NCBI RefSeq assembly: GCF_026914185.1
Contig: NC_070558.1
Location: 8,689,501-8,753,500 of the forward strand
Reading direction: 5' to 3'
DNA from: Puccinia triticina
Taxonomy: Eukaryota > Basidiomycota > Pucciniomycetes > Pucciniales > Pucciniaceae
Length of the DNA: 64,000 nt
Below are positions 10,225 to 22,043 of this stretch, one piece after another. Below the pieces are notes generated by a model. It saw only the letters and a list, made by a program, of their open reading frames with translations, was not told where the DNA came from and made no database searches. Both the position numbers and the translations under genes were made by a program. Every line of letters starts with the position of its first letter. Position 1 is the first letter of the stretch.

Positions 10225-12300
10225 TATATCAGGGTTGTTGGTAAGGACCACTGTGGTGAGACTAATCAAAAACTCATCAAGGCACAATTCCTGTTACTCT
10301 GAAGACACCCTGTCAGTGTAACTAAATTTTTCATAAGGATTGGATTCAAGCATGAATTGTGTGATGGAAGCTTCAGGTGTTGGCCCTGAAATTTATAGTT
10401 CTGGGACTTTATGGCACTGAAATTGGGCCCTCAAACACAAGCAAAGATTAGAGGTCTGGACCAGAGTCCATAGGGGCCATATGGTGCTTGCACCCCACAG
10501 GAACGCTTTGCGCCTCCTCAGAGTGCCTTAGTTAAGCTTGGTCAATGGCCAATGCTTCACTGGCCAAGAATCATTGATGCTTCTGTCCTGTGGAATTGTT
10601 GCAGTTTTGTCCAATGGCTGTTAAGAGCAATGTGAGTTTGGAAATACTGTAATTGGTGATGATAATATGCTGTGGGTTCCTCCTTGAGAGCAAGCACCTG
10701 ACCAATCACTTTTTTTGGGCTAAGAAATCTTGGAGTCTTGAAAAACCCCTCCTCCAGATCTAGAAAATTGGAACAGAGCACTGAGCAGCAGGGTGCAGAG
10801 CCAATCATCCAGATTGGGTGAGTACAGCCTCAGATTTTTCTTGGTCAACATTTAGCATTTCCAGAGAGATTATCATGAGTAAGAGATGCCAATTATATTG
10901 TTTCTGTTTCTTTCCACCCCAAAAAATGGACGATCTTGATTGATCAGATATCTTATTTTTGAACTAAGGAAGAAAAGAGGAGATGTTTTGATCTCTTAAT
11001 AAGCAGGGGTGTTCCATCTGTTTGTTTTCTTCAGTCCAAAGTAATCAGGTCCATTCAACTTCTCAGATCAGCAAATTTTGTGTCTCAGCAAGACAAAACA
11101 ATTTGGCTGAGATGTCTTGTCAAAGACATGGAAAAGGGAAGGCACTATGAACCTGAGGCTCACAAGAATACAACAGCGGAACAGAAACAGAGCAGCAAAC
11201 AAAGCAACACATGAAAATTCAAAAGGACTTATGCCATGGACTGCATTACATCCAAGAAGATACTATATGTGGTGCAGTACATCACATCAGAGAAACCAAA
11301 TCAACAGAGTACAAAACAGCTGTACTTTTGTGTTGCATTGGAGAAGCACAGCAAGTTGAAGACAAAAGAGTTGTAAAAAGCAATAACACACAAAAGGATT
11401 GTACTACAATGGAAAAGCAGAGGAGGCAGCTATAAATAGCAGTCCTCTCAAGGCCTTGAGTGAGTTTCCTCATTGCAGATCCAGTGGGGGCCAAAGGTTT
11501 CTCATGCAGTGGTCTTGCGGTTGAAACTTTTTTTTGTTGCTTGTGGGGGTTTGTTGGTTAAGGTTAAACAAGGAATTTGGAGATATCTGACAGAAAAAAT
11601 TTGGAAATACACTAAGGGCTTGTACCATAAGCTTCAATCTTGCAAAATTGCCACTTTTCTTTTCCTCTACACAAAAGTTGAAAATAAGGGGAGGGTTCAA
11701 TTGTTAAAATTCTTCATTTTTGGGCCCAAGGCTGTCTTTTGGTGATGTTCAGTTTTAATTTGAAGAAGTATTGAGGGATGTAAATTTGGAAAAGTGGAAT
11801 TTTCATGCCCTATGGTCCAGGCCCTAAAACCGCCAAATAATCACATCTTTTGTGTTTTTGACTTGTTTTGGCCCATTTCTGGGCCACATCTTTTTGAGGG
11901 AATCATCTGTCAAAACTATCATGGTGCCCAAGGCACTTTTCATAGTGGTGGAGGCACTATTCATAGTGGTGGAGGCACTATTCATAGTGGTGGAGGCACT
12001 ATTCAGAGTCCCGGAGGCACTTTCCATAGTGGCTGACACACTTATTTCCAGATCTGTTGTGGATGAGTTTCCTTCTAGCATGGTTCATTATTCCTTACAC
12101 TGTGTATTTTCACCCCAAGTCATCATCTAGCAAAGTTATGGAAAAAAGTTCCCATGCAGCCTCTCTGGAGAGTGTCAGGTGTTCCGACTTCCAGACGAAT
12201 GTGACTTCTGACTCCCCAAACTGCCACTTTACGGAGTCAGCAGTCGAATTCTTGGGAGTGGATCTGTTTATGTGCAGGCTATGTGGTGCTCTGGGCTTGC
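10225..12300. other. Intergenic region, no gene supported
   Basis: Only short, unrelated open frames are present. Around 11433 a TATAAATA word is followed by a region without coding signal, which may be a promoter fragment or an old LTR; I cannot show paired LTRs. A five-unit 21-bp minisatellite lies at 11931-12035. Confidence 0.4.
11931..12035. repeat. 21-bp minisatellite, five units
   Basis: Five head-to-tail copies of AGGCACTATTCATAGTGGTGG or close variants. Each unit is a multiple of three, so open frames run through on both strands, but no gene context supports translation. Within the unit CACTATTCATAGTG is itself a near-palindrome. Confidence 0.9.
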
Positions 12301-12336
12301 TGCGGCTTGAGCAGTCTTGTTAATGTTGGGTGCTGG

Positions 12337-12342
12337 ACGCGT
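12337..12342. promoter_or_regulatory. MCB-like ACGCGT box upstream of the GBD/FH3 gene
   Basis: ACGCGT lies 87 bp upstream of the start codon, inside the GC palindrome GACGCGTCGCGACGCG. ACGCGT is the core bound by MBF-type factors (Mbp1/Res) in fungi, which drive G1/S genes. That this copy is used is an inference. Confidence 0.3.
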
Positions 12343-12428
12343 CGCGACGCGCCTGGCCCACTCTTCCTCTCCTCGCCCGCCCAGCCCGCCCCTCTCCACC
12401 CCCACCCACCCACCCACCCACCCACGCG

Positions 12429-14937
12429 ATGGCCGCAAGCAACGACCCGCCCAAGCTGAGCCTGTCGACGATCGCCGCCAAGCTGCTCACCGGCGTCCAC
12501 CAGGCCCCGCCCGAGGTGGCCCGCGCGCGCTGGACCCAGAAGAGCCCGCTCGACCCGCCCCGGCCGCTGCCCGCCGCTGCCGCCCCCGCCCGCTCGGTCG
12601 CCGCCTCCGTCTTCGCCGCCGCCCGCCAGGAACGCTCCGCCCAGCGCAGCCACCGCCCGCTCGGCCCGGCTGCCCCCAGCATCTACCACCACCGCTCCCA
12701 CACCGAGTTCGACATCGTCCAGCCGGCCTGCCCGCCCAGCCGGCCCGCGCCCCAGCCCTCGCCCGTCCGCGACGCCAAGGGCTCGGCCCCCGCCGTCATG
12801 CGGCGCGGAGACACGCAGGAGGAGGAGGAGCTCGAGGACCTGGCGCTGCTCGGGCTGCTCCAGCACCCCATCGGGCGCCCCCAGGCCAAGGAGAACGAGC
12901 CCCCCCGCGAGCGTAAGTGCTCCCCCCTTTTCTCCCGCGTGCATCCGCGCTGACATCCCACCCGCCACCACCAGCACGAGCCAGCCGGGCCGAGCCGACC
13001 CCCCACCACCACTCGCCCGCCAGCCCGCCCCGTCCCCATGCCCGCCACCCCCGCCCATCCTCCCTCGGCCCCTCCCCACATCCCCCAGCACACCCCTTCC
13101 TTCCCCACCCCGCCCTAAACAGTCCTTCCAAACCTCACAACCCGATGCGCGACCTCTATCTCTCCCAGGTCGGCGGCCAGGACGGGAAGATCGAGAGCGA
13201 GAAGCAGCGGGTGGACCGCGAATTCGAAAAGCTGCTCGTGAGCCACTCTATTCATCTCCTCCCCGAAAACCCACCGGCTAACGGATGCTCGGAGGATCCT
13301 GCAGGACACGATGCAGATCACCGATGCGGTCCGACAGAAGATGGTAGGACTCGACCACCCCGTGAAAGCGGCGATGCTGAAGTCGTCCACCTCCGCATCG
13401 CTCATGAAGCTCATGAGTATCTCCGAGCCCGTCGTCACCGGGCGCGGGGAAACAGCGGTGATGGTGGGCGAGGAGGCCTCGTCGAAGCAGGAAGGATCGG
13501 CGTGGTGGGCCATGTACCTCAAGTCGCACAACTTCCGCGAGCTCCAGGCCGCAGACCTCAAGAAACTCCGCGTCGCTCTCCGCACCAAGCCCCCCGAATG
13601 GTCCAAAGAACTCATCGGCTTCGGCGGATACAACGCCCTCCTCAAGCGGCTCAAGGAGCTCGTCGAAATCGAGTGGAGGTCAGTCCATCCCTCTCCCAGA
13701 ATCTCCTCTCATCGCTCACTCTTTGATTCTCTTCCCGGCTTAGAGAGGAGCAACATGACGACCAGGTCTTGCACGAGATCCTCCGATGCTTCAAAGCCCT
13801 ATTACTCACAGAAGTCAGTCACACGCCCAGATAGCCAAGCACCGACAGAGAGACAGAGCAACTGACGGGGTATGTGTGGACACAGCCGGGCCGGAAGGCG
13901 CTAGCATCGCGGCTTCCGGACCCGTTCATCCAACTGACGGGACTGCTGTACTCGGAGAAGAAGCCGGGCGACCTGACGACGCGGCAAGTGTTGGTCGAGA
14001 TCATTGGGGGCGTCTTCGAGCTGGAGGGCTATCTGGCGGCGCGGCCGATGGACGCCAGCAAGCTGGACTGGGCCGCCCCCATCACCCTCGAGCCCTCCCC
14101 CGGCCACCCTTCCCACTCCCACGACGACGAACAAGCTGCGAAGGAACCGCTCCCCTCCGCACACCACCTCCTCAGGAAACTCATCATCGGCCCACCCGAC
14201 CTCAAAAAGGCTAACATCGTCGACTTCGTCGCCCTCACCCATCGCGTCCGGCCCTTCAAGACCTTCGTCACCGAGTTCATCGGCGTCCTCATGGACTACT
14301 TCTGGTCCGCCTCTCCCTCTCCCTCTCCCACTACACTCCTCACTTACTCTCCCCCCCCCCCCCCCCCCCTTTTTTTTTTTTGTGCTTGACGTGGAATGTA
14401 GGATCTTCTGCCATGCCGAGAACCAGTTCTGGGATTTGAAAGCGATCGACGAGGAGACGATCGAGGCGCCGAAGGTGCCGAGCGGGATGACGGGCGGAGT
14501 AGAGTACGAGGCCATGTCGTACTGCGTAAGTCTCTCTCTCTACCATTCAGGCACTCTCGGAGGCCATCCACTGACTGTCTAGTATCAATCAAATAGACCT
14601 GTTTGATGAAGCTTCTGAACCAGATCATCAAGACCGCCGCGAGCTCAGCAGACTCCAAGCAAATCTTCCAAGAACTATTCGAGAGCGGCTTCGAGCGATG
14701 TCTAGTAGTTGCGTCCTTCCCCCTCTCTCCCCCACGCCTTCTTCTCTTGCCGCGCAGCTGACCGGCCGTTGTTTTTCTTTGGGGTTGTGTCAGACGCTCC
14801 GGAAAAGTAGCGTCGATTATTACCCCATGGTCCATCTCGAACTCGCCCGGTTCATCGCCCTCGGAATTTCCCACCGGTTCGAGTTACCGTACAACATCCT
14901 CAAATACCTCAACGGATACTCCGGCCACCCGCTCTGA
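12429..14937 (+). CDS. Formin-like GBD/FH3 domain protein lacking FH1/FH2
   Basis: Eight exons (12429-12912, 13089-13237, 13305-13678, 13744-13813, 13859-14304, 14402-14525, 14597-14704, 14794-14937) give about 632 residues. The acceptors of exons 2, 3 and 5 are chosen by phase and less certain. The N-terminus is Pro/Ala-rich. From about residue 180 comes EKQRVDREFEKLL. After that comes SAWWAMYLKSHNFRELQ, then KLRVALRTKPPEWSKELIG and GGYNALLKRLKEL, which resemble the GTPase-binding and FH3 armadillo repeats of diaphanous formins. Helical FH3-like sequence continues to the stop. There is no proline-rich FH1 or actin-binding FH2, so it may be a Rho-binding scaffold, not a nucleator. Exon 1 is extremely GC-rich compared with its surroundings. 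Intron 5 contains a long C run followed by a T run. Confidence 0.75.
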
Positions 14938-16122
14938 TCCTCTCTATCCCGCCCGTTTCTTCTTTTTTTTTATACCTTATCGTTAGTGTTCTATGTATCT
15001 TTGGTTTTGGTTCTCTCCTCGCCTCACTTTCCTTTCTTCTTGATTCCCGAGCTGCCCATCTTGTCTGTCATCCGCCTCATCCTCACCGCTATCTTTTCCA
15101 ACCTCTTTATTCAACCGTATCTTTGTCTTCTTTCTTTGATTATCTTTCCCCACCAACAGACGAACACGTGCATGATACACACCCCATCCATCCATTCGAA
15201 TGCTTTGCTCTTCAAAACATTCGTCCACCCCCCCTTTTCTTTCACTCCTGCACACCACCCAAGACCGAAAAAACGATCCCCAACCAGAGCCCCGTTCTTT
15301 GTCCTCAACTGCCCGACTCCACATACATACTTTTTTTCTGTTGTTCTGTACTCTTCGGTCTCGAATTTATCATGTCAAAATAATCTACAACAATCTCTAA
15401 AAACATACATGTTATCCGGCTTTGACCTTGCCCTTGATGTCTCCACATACCATGTTTCCAGGCGATGGTCGTCCCCCAATGGACCAGCAAGCAAGTGGGT
15501 GTGGCCAAGAGGAGGGATGATCAGGGGCAGCAAGGATCCCACAAAAATCAGACCAAGAAAAAGATTGTCATAAACTGAAGACCAAGAAAAAGATTGTCAT
15601 AAACTGACAAGTTGAAACAACTTCTGAAGAAATCTCCTCTTTTGCCCCAGATCCTCAAGCTCTTGCAACCAAGCCTCTTTGATGACCTGTCATTCTCGGC
15701 AAAGATCCAAGCTTGCACATACCGGGCCTCCCAAATGATCACAAATCACCCATTTATTTCAGGGAAGCATTGACAGAGTATTTGTCAATGTAGAGGGTGA
15801 TTACACCAAGACGGCACCGTGGAGGGGCCTTCGCATAAAAAAGTAAGGATTATTGGCCTTTCTCTAAGGCAAATTTCACCGATAAGGCATAAGTGCCTCC
15901 CGGAAGGCCTTCGGTTAAGTTTGGGCGGGCTCCGTGGCGCAGGATCCAGAAATATCCGCCCATATCTGCAGGTTTCGGAGCCTCGGGTCTCGGATATCTG
16001 GTGTGATCCGCGGTTCCTTACCCGATATCCCGGGATATTCACCGGTTATCCCATGCGGGGTACTGGCTAAGGGTTGAAGTGGATCAACATCATCGATTCC
16101 ACAAGCACTCACTCAAACAACT
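14938..16122. other. Intergenic region between the GBD/FH3 and DGAT2 genes
   Basis: A long frame at 14986-15573 has no family features and unfavourable composition, so it is probably 3' UTR and spacer. Two copies of a 29-bp unit, AGACCAAGAAAAAGATTGTC plus 9 bp, stand head-to-tail at 15550-15607. From 15945 to 16060 there is a cluster of GGATATC/GATATCC palindromes, similar in style to the GGTACC clusters near 1500 and 5260. Confidence 0.5.
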
Positions 16123-18083
16123 ATGACTAAAATCCTCTCCAAACACTTGAACAGCTGGGCGCCAATTCGTGTGCCTCCTTACCGGCGTATCCAAACGGCC
16201 GCAGTACTCTTATGGACTTCTCAACTATCGCTTTGCATTTCTTTATTCTTTTTCTTAATGTAAGTCACTTCGCCCATTCACGAATTACCGAGCTCCTGCT
16301 TATCTCCTTGCTTTCTGCTTTTCTTTTTTTCTGACAGGTCTTACCCGATCACCTGGCCGATCCTACTTCCATATGTCATCTGGATCTTGGTTTTAGATCC
16401 TGCTCCGGAGAAGGGAGGCCGGCTGAATCAATCTGTTCGGACCTGGAGATTTTGGAACTTATTTGCATCTTATTTCCCAATCAGTTTAATAAAAGTAAGC
16501 CCATTCATCTGTGAGGACAGCACTTGATAAAATCCTAGTCGCCAGTAATCTGATTTTCTTATGCTTGACTAGACTGTTGATTTGCCCAGTGATCGCAAAT
16601 ATGTCTTTGGTAGGCTCTTCTTAAATTTTCAGCAAAGTATAAACATTGGTTGAGATTTTGTTTCGCGCTCCCAGGCTATCATCCTCATGGTATTATCGGA
16701 ATGTAAGTCTTGATGGTGGACCTTGTTGAAGGAATTAAACAAACTGTGATAAACCTTCTCTACTATTGTTGCTAAAAAGGGGGGCGGTGGCCAACTTCGG
16801 AACGGAAGGTTCGGTCTCTTTACAATGACATGATCGCCTTAACAGAGAGAAGGGCAGAACTATCCTAACATTTAAACGCGCCTTACACTCCTCCTTTCAA
16901 TCTGATCAGCAACTGGATTTTCCGAAAAATTTCCTGGCCTCAATCCTCATCTTCTCACACTGAGCACGAACTTCATCATCCCGTTCTATCGAGACCTCAT
17001 CCTCAGTCTTGGAATCTGCTCAGTTTCGATAAAATCATGTATATCAATCCTCAAGTCCAAAAACAAGCGATCGGCCGACCTGGCAAACAATAAGGGAGAA
17101 GGTAATTGTCTGGTTATCGTTGTTGGTGGAGCTGCGGAAAGTTTGTCTGCTCATCCAGGGACCGCTGATCTAACTCTGAAACGAAGGCTGGGCTTCATTA
17201 AATTGGCCATCCGGGAGGGGTAAGTGTCATTGCTCTTGACGACTTGCATTCGCGCTCATCAATTTCATTCAACGGAGGGACTCTGACCAACTTTCCCTGA
17301 TTGTGTTGGTTCATACATTAGAGCCGATCTCGTGCCTGTGTTCTCCTTTGGAGAAAATGATGTGCGTGGTGATTCAATCATACCACCTTGTTTGTTAACT
17401 GATTACAAATGTCTTTGTCCGAAAAATACAAAATGGAAATGAAGATTTACGCTCAATTATCAAACTCCAAAGGCACCGCACTTTACTCTCTTCAAAAACG
17501 GTTTCAATCTGTCTTTGGCTTCACATTGCGTCAGTAATTTGAAACGTCTCCCAAGACTAATTTAGTGGTTTCGATGCCCATTGTAATCGAATCAAGGGAT
17601 TGACGGATGACCGATTTTTTGACAGCCATTTTCCATGGCCGAGGCATCTTCAACTGTTAGTTTTTCACTCTCAAATCAAGGCTGATCTTGTGATATAGGG
17701 CTCAGTTTGAATTTTACGTCTACCAGACTCTCTTGGCCTGCTTCCCTACCGACATCCGATCGTTTCAGTAGGTTAGTTGCTCCCAAGTGCCCTTTCCGCT
17801 TTTATATCCTCTCAACCCAGTTCTGACATTGATGGTTTCTACTTGCTGGTTCAGTTGGCAAGCCTATTCGTGTAGAACAAAATAAAAACCCTGGACTCGA
17901 AGAAATTGAAAAGGTTCAGAAAGAATATATCGCTGAACTTACCGCGTCAGTCATCTCTTGCCCCGTATACTTGGAGTAAAAAAGAAGAATCTGATATTGG
18001 TTTTCTTTATCTGCAGTGTCTGGGATAAATACAAAGACGTATATGCTAGAAATCGCAAGAGTGAATTGACTTTGATCGCCTAA
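16123..18083 (+). CDS. DGA1: Diacylglycerol O-acyltransferase, DGAT2 family
   Basis: Twelve exons (16123-16259, 16338-16494, 16573-16609, 16675-16702, 16780-16808, 16910-17219, 17322-17361, 17445-17529, 17626-17655, 17727-17771, 17855-17945, 18017-18083) join in phase to 351 residues, the usual size for the family. An N-terminal hydrophobic hairpin (about residues 20-65) precedes the signature YHPHG, the active-site histidine motif. Then come ANFGTEATGFSEKFPG, VIVVGGAAESLS, PVFSFGEND and the FHGRG motif followed by GLLPYRHPIVSVVGKPI. The enzyme makes triacylglycerol from diacylglycerol and acyl-CoA at the ER and lipid droplets. MGAT-type relatives share these motifs, so substrate choice is inferred. 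Exons of 28-40 bp make it easy to mis-predict. Confidence 0.93.
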
Positions 18084-18415
18084 GCGACCTAACATTTCAA
18101 CTCGGAAATTATTCGCGAAACTATCGAACAGAGGCGATTTTTCGATTCTTTCTTTCATGATCACTTACACTTAAACGTTTCTATTGCAATATGTATGTTC
18201 TAATTATATATCTATATCATATAGCCCAAACTTTCACACGTATTATTTGTACTATCATGTACATTGGATTTGTGTCTTACATTTGGCCAAACTGTGCTCC
18301 AATTAGTATCCCTTGAAACTTCTACTTTTCGGATTTGCTATGTAACTCGTAAGATTTCGCCGCATAGGTACTGGCAATCCATAAAGGTGAGGTGGTGATG
18401 GATTCCTGCCCCCTG

Positions 18416-18628
18416 CACTGCAAGAAAAAGTCAAGCAACTGTGCAAGAACTCCAGGCAAGCTTGTGGTATTACACAAGCCTTTGTCAAGGCTTACTTTTG
18501 ACCAAGCCTCGATGCACAGTGACTGTGCAGAAGAAGCTTATGTGTGTTAGGGTGGAGCTAGAACAGCAGTTCCACAGCAGTAACCCGCATGTCAACTGCT
18601 AGCAGTTGCTTGACTTTTTCTTGCAGTG
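18416..18628. mobile_element. 213-bp TIR element (MITE)
   Basis: The ends are inverted copies over about 26 bp, beginning CACTGCAAGAAAAAGTCAAG. The flanks show CTG on each side, a possible 3-bp target duplication. There is no coding capacity. It lies about 330 bp downstream of the DGAT2 stop. Confidence 0.65.
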
Positions 18629-19230
18629 CTGGGTGTCAAGGTGTTGCCTGGTAAATGGATAAAGGGATTCTAAAGAAGCATGGTGAATGGTGAGTGTGTG
18701 CAAGAACAACCAGCTGTCAAAGGCAACGTGAGGGACTTGGTTCAGTCAAAATCCTCCTTCCCTGAGGCTTTGCCCAAGAGAAACACTTATCAGAAATTCT
18801 CCCATGATGATGATAACCCCGCATATTTGAACCTTTGACTGAATGGCATTCTGCTCACCATGAGAGTTAGATAACTGGCAGGTTGATGGAGTAGTGATGT
18901 ACCATGCCAATGTCTCAATGTGTGTACAGATACCTTTTCTTCTTTCTCTTTTGAAGTTTAATCCATGGCACACCTGATGCAACATTGTATTTCTATGTTG
19001 TTGTATCTGATGAGGATGATCATCTTGAAAAAGAAAGTGCAATTTTGCCCTCCAAAACCATCACTATCCCGGCCTGAAAGTCCAACAAGTCCAAGGTTCA
19101 ATATTCAACACTGGGCCAGTATTGTACTGGTAACATATTGATTTTGATGTGTTACCATTCCTGTTACCAGTAACTGCAGTGTGCTACCATTAGTAAACAA
19201 TTCTCCATTTTTTGGGTGCTGTTACAATTA

Positions 19231-19407
19231 TGGTGTTCAAAGTTGGTTTGCATAATTTTATGCATGCATAAATCATAAAATCATAAAATCTTTTTTGCAG
19301 GGGATATGACTGTCTGATTATGTAATACAAAATTTCCTCACCAAAATATTTTTATGATTTTATGATTTATGCATGCATAAAATTATGCAAACCAACTTTG
19401 AACACCA
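19231..19407. mobile_element. 177-bp foldback MITE with TA flanks
   Basis: Arms of about 58 bp starting TGGTGTTCAAAGTTGGTTTG are almost perfect inverted copies, including the ATGCATGCATAAATCATAAA part. TA lies directly outside each end, as expected for a Tc1/mariner-type target. The loop is about 60 bp. Confidence 0.75.
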
Positions 19408-22043
19408 TAAATATAAAATTGTTATTCAGATTATACTAGAAATCAAATGTAAAACTGACACAACACAACAAAATATTGGACAAATCATTGGTATTGTATT
19501 GATTTGCCAATACACAAGAACTTGACATGGGTGTATTCTATCCAATAAAAAAGACAATACACCTATATCTTATTTCCTAGTCCAACACAGAAATATCTAG
19601 AATCTTTTATTGTATCACCACTGGGCCTCTACACTACACTATGCTACAGAGGCATGTAGTGATAGCATAGCCACCTGTGAGTCTAGTGTTAGAGCTTCTA
19701 AGCTGCTTTGTGGTAATCTAAAGCATATGACCAGGGGGGAATCTGTGGCACTTCCCACAGATTTCCATACCATAATTTTTGTTCAGTAACCTCTCATGAA
19801 TTCAACTGCTTGTGCATGTGTAACTAATGCCTGAAGAATTGTTCATCTAGAGTACCTCACATTTTTTGCTCAATTCCAGACCACTTTGGAAATCACAAAA
19901 GGGCTAATGATGTCAAAGTTTTCATTGGTAGTTCAATGGTGAAGATCTGTGTATTTTCTGGCATTCTGGAATTCAAGATGGGAATCCAACCTACCAATGT
20001 CCATTCATTCACATTACCATCATTATGAGTTTGTCTTTTGAAAGGGAGATCTCACATGGGACATATGAGCAAACAGGAATTACCCAATCAGCTGTAGGGC
20101 TCACCATACTTGGTGCAACTTGCTCAATGGAAGTTATTTGGAATTGATAAGAATCATCTACCCTACAAGCAACATCCACCAAATGCAAAGATAACCATGC
20201 GCCAGCTTTGTGCCACACAAGCATTTAACATGGTGGGAGCAATGATTGGGGTGGGGAACACAAAAACACAACCTCTTTTGCATCTTTGGCAAGAGGGTTG
20301 TGCCTTTATTGCCTGGTCCCTTTGTGATTGGGAAAAATCTCCTTTGACCTTACCTTTGCAGAAATTTTGATTTTGAGAGGAAAGGTCATCACATGCAATC
20401 TGATCACGCCCCCAGGCAGCATTTTTACTTAAACTTGTGTATCAGAGGTCAAGGGAGATCTGATTCTCAGAAACATTCTCAGATCCCATGTGTTTATATT
20501 TCAGGGGGAGAGTGTTGATTTTGTGACTTACTCCTGGATGGGCCCAATGTCCAGCACAGGTTCCAGAAGAAGCACCCCTAGTGACCCCACAAAATGTGCC
20601 TCAGGGGTCTTGGGGGAGTCTTTCCCAAAGCCCCCCGTGCTGCTGTGTGATGTTTTTCCACCCTGACACTCGCGTGGACATCACAGTGGACATCAGACAG
20701 CATTTGCCAACTCCTCAACTCCCCTCCTGCCTACAAGCTAGATGTGCTCTTGTAGAGGGGGCGAGGTGGTGTGGAGGAAGGCCAGGAATTTTCCAAGCCT
20801 ATTGGCCTCTAAGGAGCCTGGCAAGCGCTTCCACATCCCCATCAGCTCTGTTAACAGCACCAAATACTCCGTGTACGCGGTTGATTGGGGCGAAGCAGGA
20901 CAAGCGTGTTGCTTGGGACATGCATTCTGAACAAGGTTGGGGCAAGGAGGCTTGGAGGAAGGCCAGGACTTTTCCAAGCATTTCAGCCTCTGAGGAGCTC
21001 AGCAAGCGCTTCTACAGCCCCATCCACTCTGCCAACAGCACCAAGTACTCCATGTATCCGGACCAACTGCCTTGTAATTTTCATAAGCTCTTGAGCACTT
21101 AGATCTTGCTAACCATTGGTTCAGCGCTCAGAGGCACCATGAGGACATGCTTGATTGGCAAGTTGACCCTTTTCCAATGTCAAGATCACCTTTCTTGCGG
21201 GCAGCCACCTCCAGTGGTGAAAAACCTGGCAAAATCCCCACAGGGACTGATGCTCAACAGGGTTGTGCATCTCAGCTCACCTGCCGCATTGATACAAGGA
21301 CCTCTGGAACAGATGAGATCAGCTTTGTTGGGGGGTGAAGAGAGACCAGAAGGGGACAAGAATACAGTAATGGCAACAATCCTGATGGGCAGGTGGGATT
21401 GGAGCAATAGAACTATGTATGTAGGCAAGCTGATTGCTGGAAAAGAGGCCAAAGCCAATTGCGGCCAAACAGTATTTTGATTTTGTAGGTGATTGAAAAT
21501 ATAGAAATATGGAGTATCTACACTGGAGAAAATCAGGAAAAATCAGAAAACCCCTTGGACACGGACAAAATTATGAATAAACAGGCTGTATCAATCCAGA
21601 CCTCCCAAAATTCCCTACAGGTCTATGCCATCCGCAAATGTAGCTACTGTATTTTACAGAGGAGTTTTTAATGCACCTATTTTTTGGTTTGATCATGAAT
21701 CAAGCACACTCACATTTTACAAAAGTTGGCCCAGAATAGATCTCATCATTGGATAGAAATGGGCATCTTCATGACATAAAGACATGATCCTCTCCAACTG
21801 ATCACTAATTCAACATCTGATCAACAGATCACACCAGTAAAATAAAATAGTCAGTTGATGACAAGTGACATCATGCCAGCTCCAGCCAGCTACCCACCAT
21901 CTATCCAATATCTATCTGCTATCTACCCCAATTTCCCAACCATCTCCTCAACTTCCAAAATTTACCAAGAAGGTTCTGTTCAGTTTTTGATGAGCCCAAC
22001 TGATCCTCAGTTCTGTCCAGCTGAGGCTCAGCTTTGATACCCA
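19408..22043. other. Repeat-rich intergenic region
   Basis: No gene is supported. A GGGGGAGAGTGTTGA word at 20502-20516 resembles a polypurine tract joined to a TG-starting LTR, but I cannot pair it with a second LTR. A tandem pair of about 105-bp units lies at 20771-21057. The word CCAGGGGGGAATCTGTGGCA at 19728 recurs inverted at about 23676. Confidence 0.4.
20771..21057 (+). repeat. Tandem pair of diverged 180-bp-spaced units
   Basis: The segments 20771-20875 and 20952-21057 are imperfect direct repeats. Both can be read as WRKAR-F-S-S-E-KRF, then NSTKYS-Y, in different frames of the plus strand. Conservation at the amino-acid level hints at a former coding repeat, but I do not recognise a family and no complete frame remains. 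Confidence 0.45.

Noticed and set aside
12279..13091. 270-residue open frame on the minus strand
   Set aside because: It is antisense to the GC-rich exon 1 and intron 1 of the GBD/FH3 gene. Its Gly/Ala/Arg composition is what GC-rich DNA gives in any frame, with no family motif.
14986..15573. 195-residue open frame on the plus strand
   Set aside because: It has no recognisable domain and odd composition, and it lies directly behind the GBD/FH3 stop codon. More likely 3' UTR and spacer.
20502..20530. Polypurine tract followed by TGTTGA, as at a copia-type 3' LTR
   Set aside because: No second LTR, no reverse transcriptase or integrase, and no target duplication could be found.
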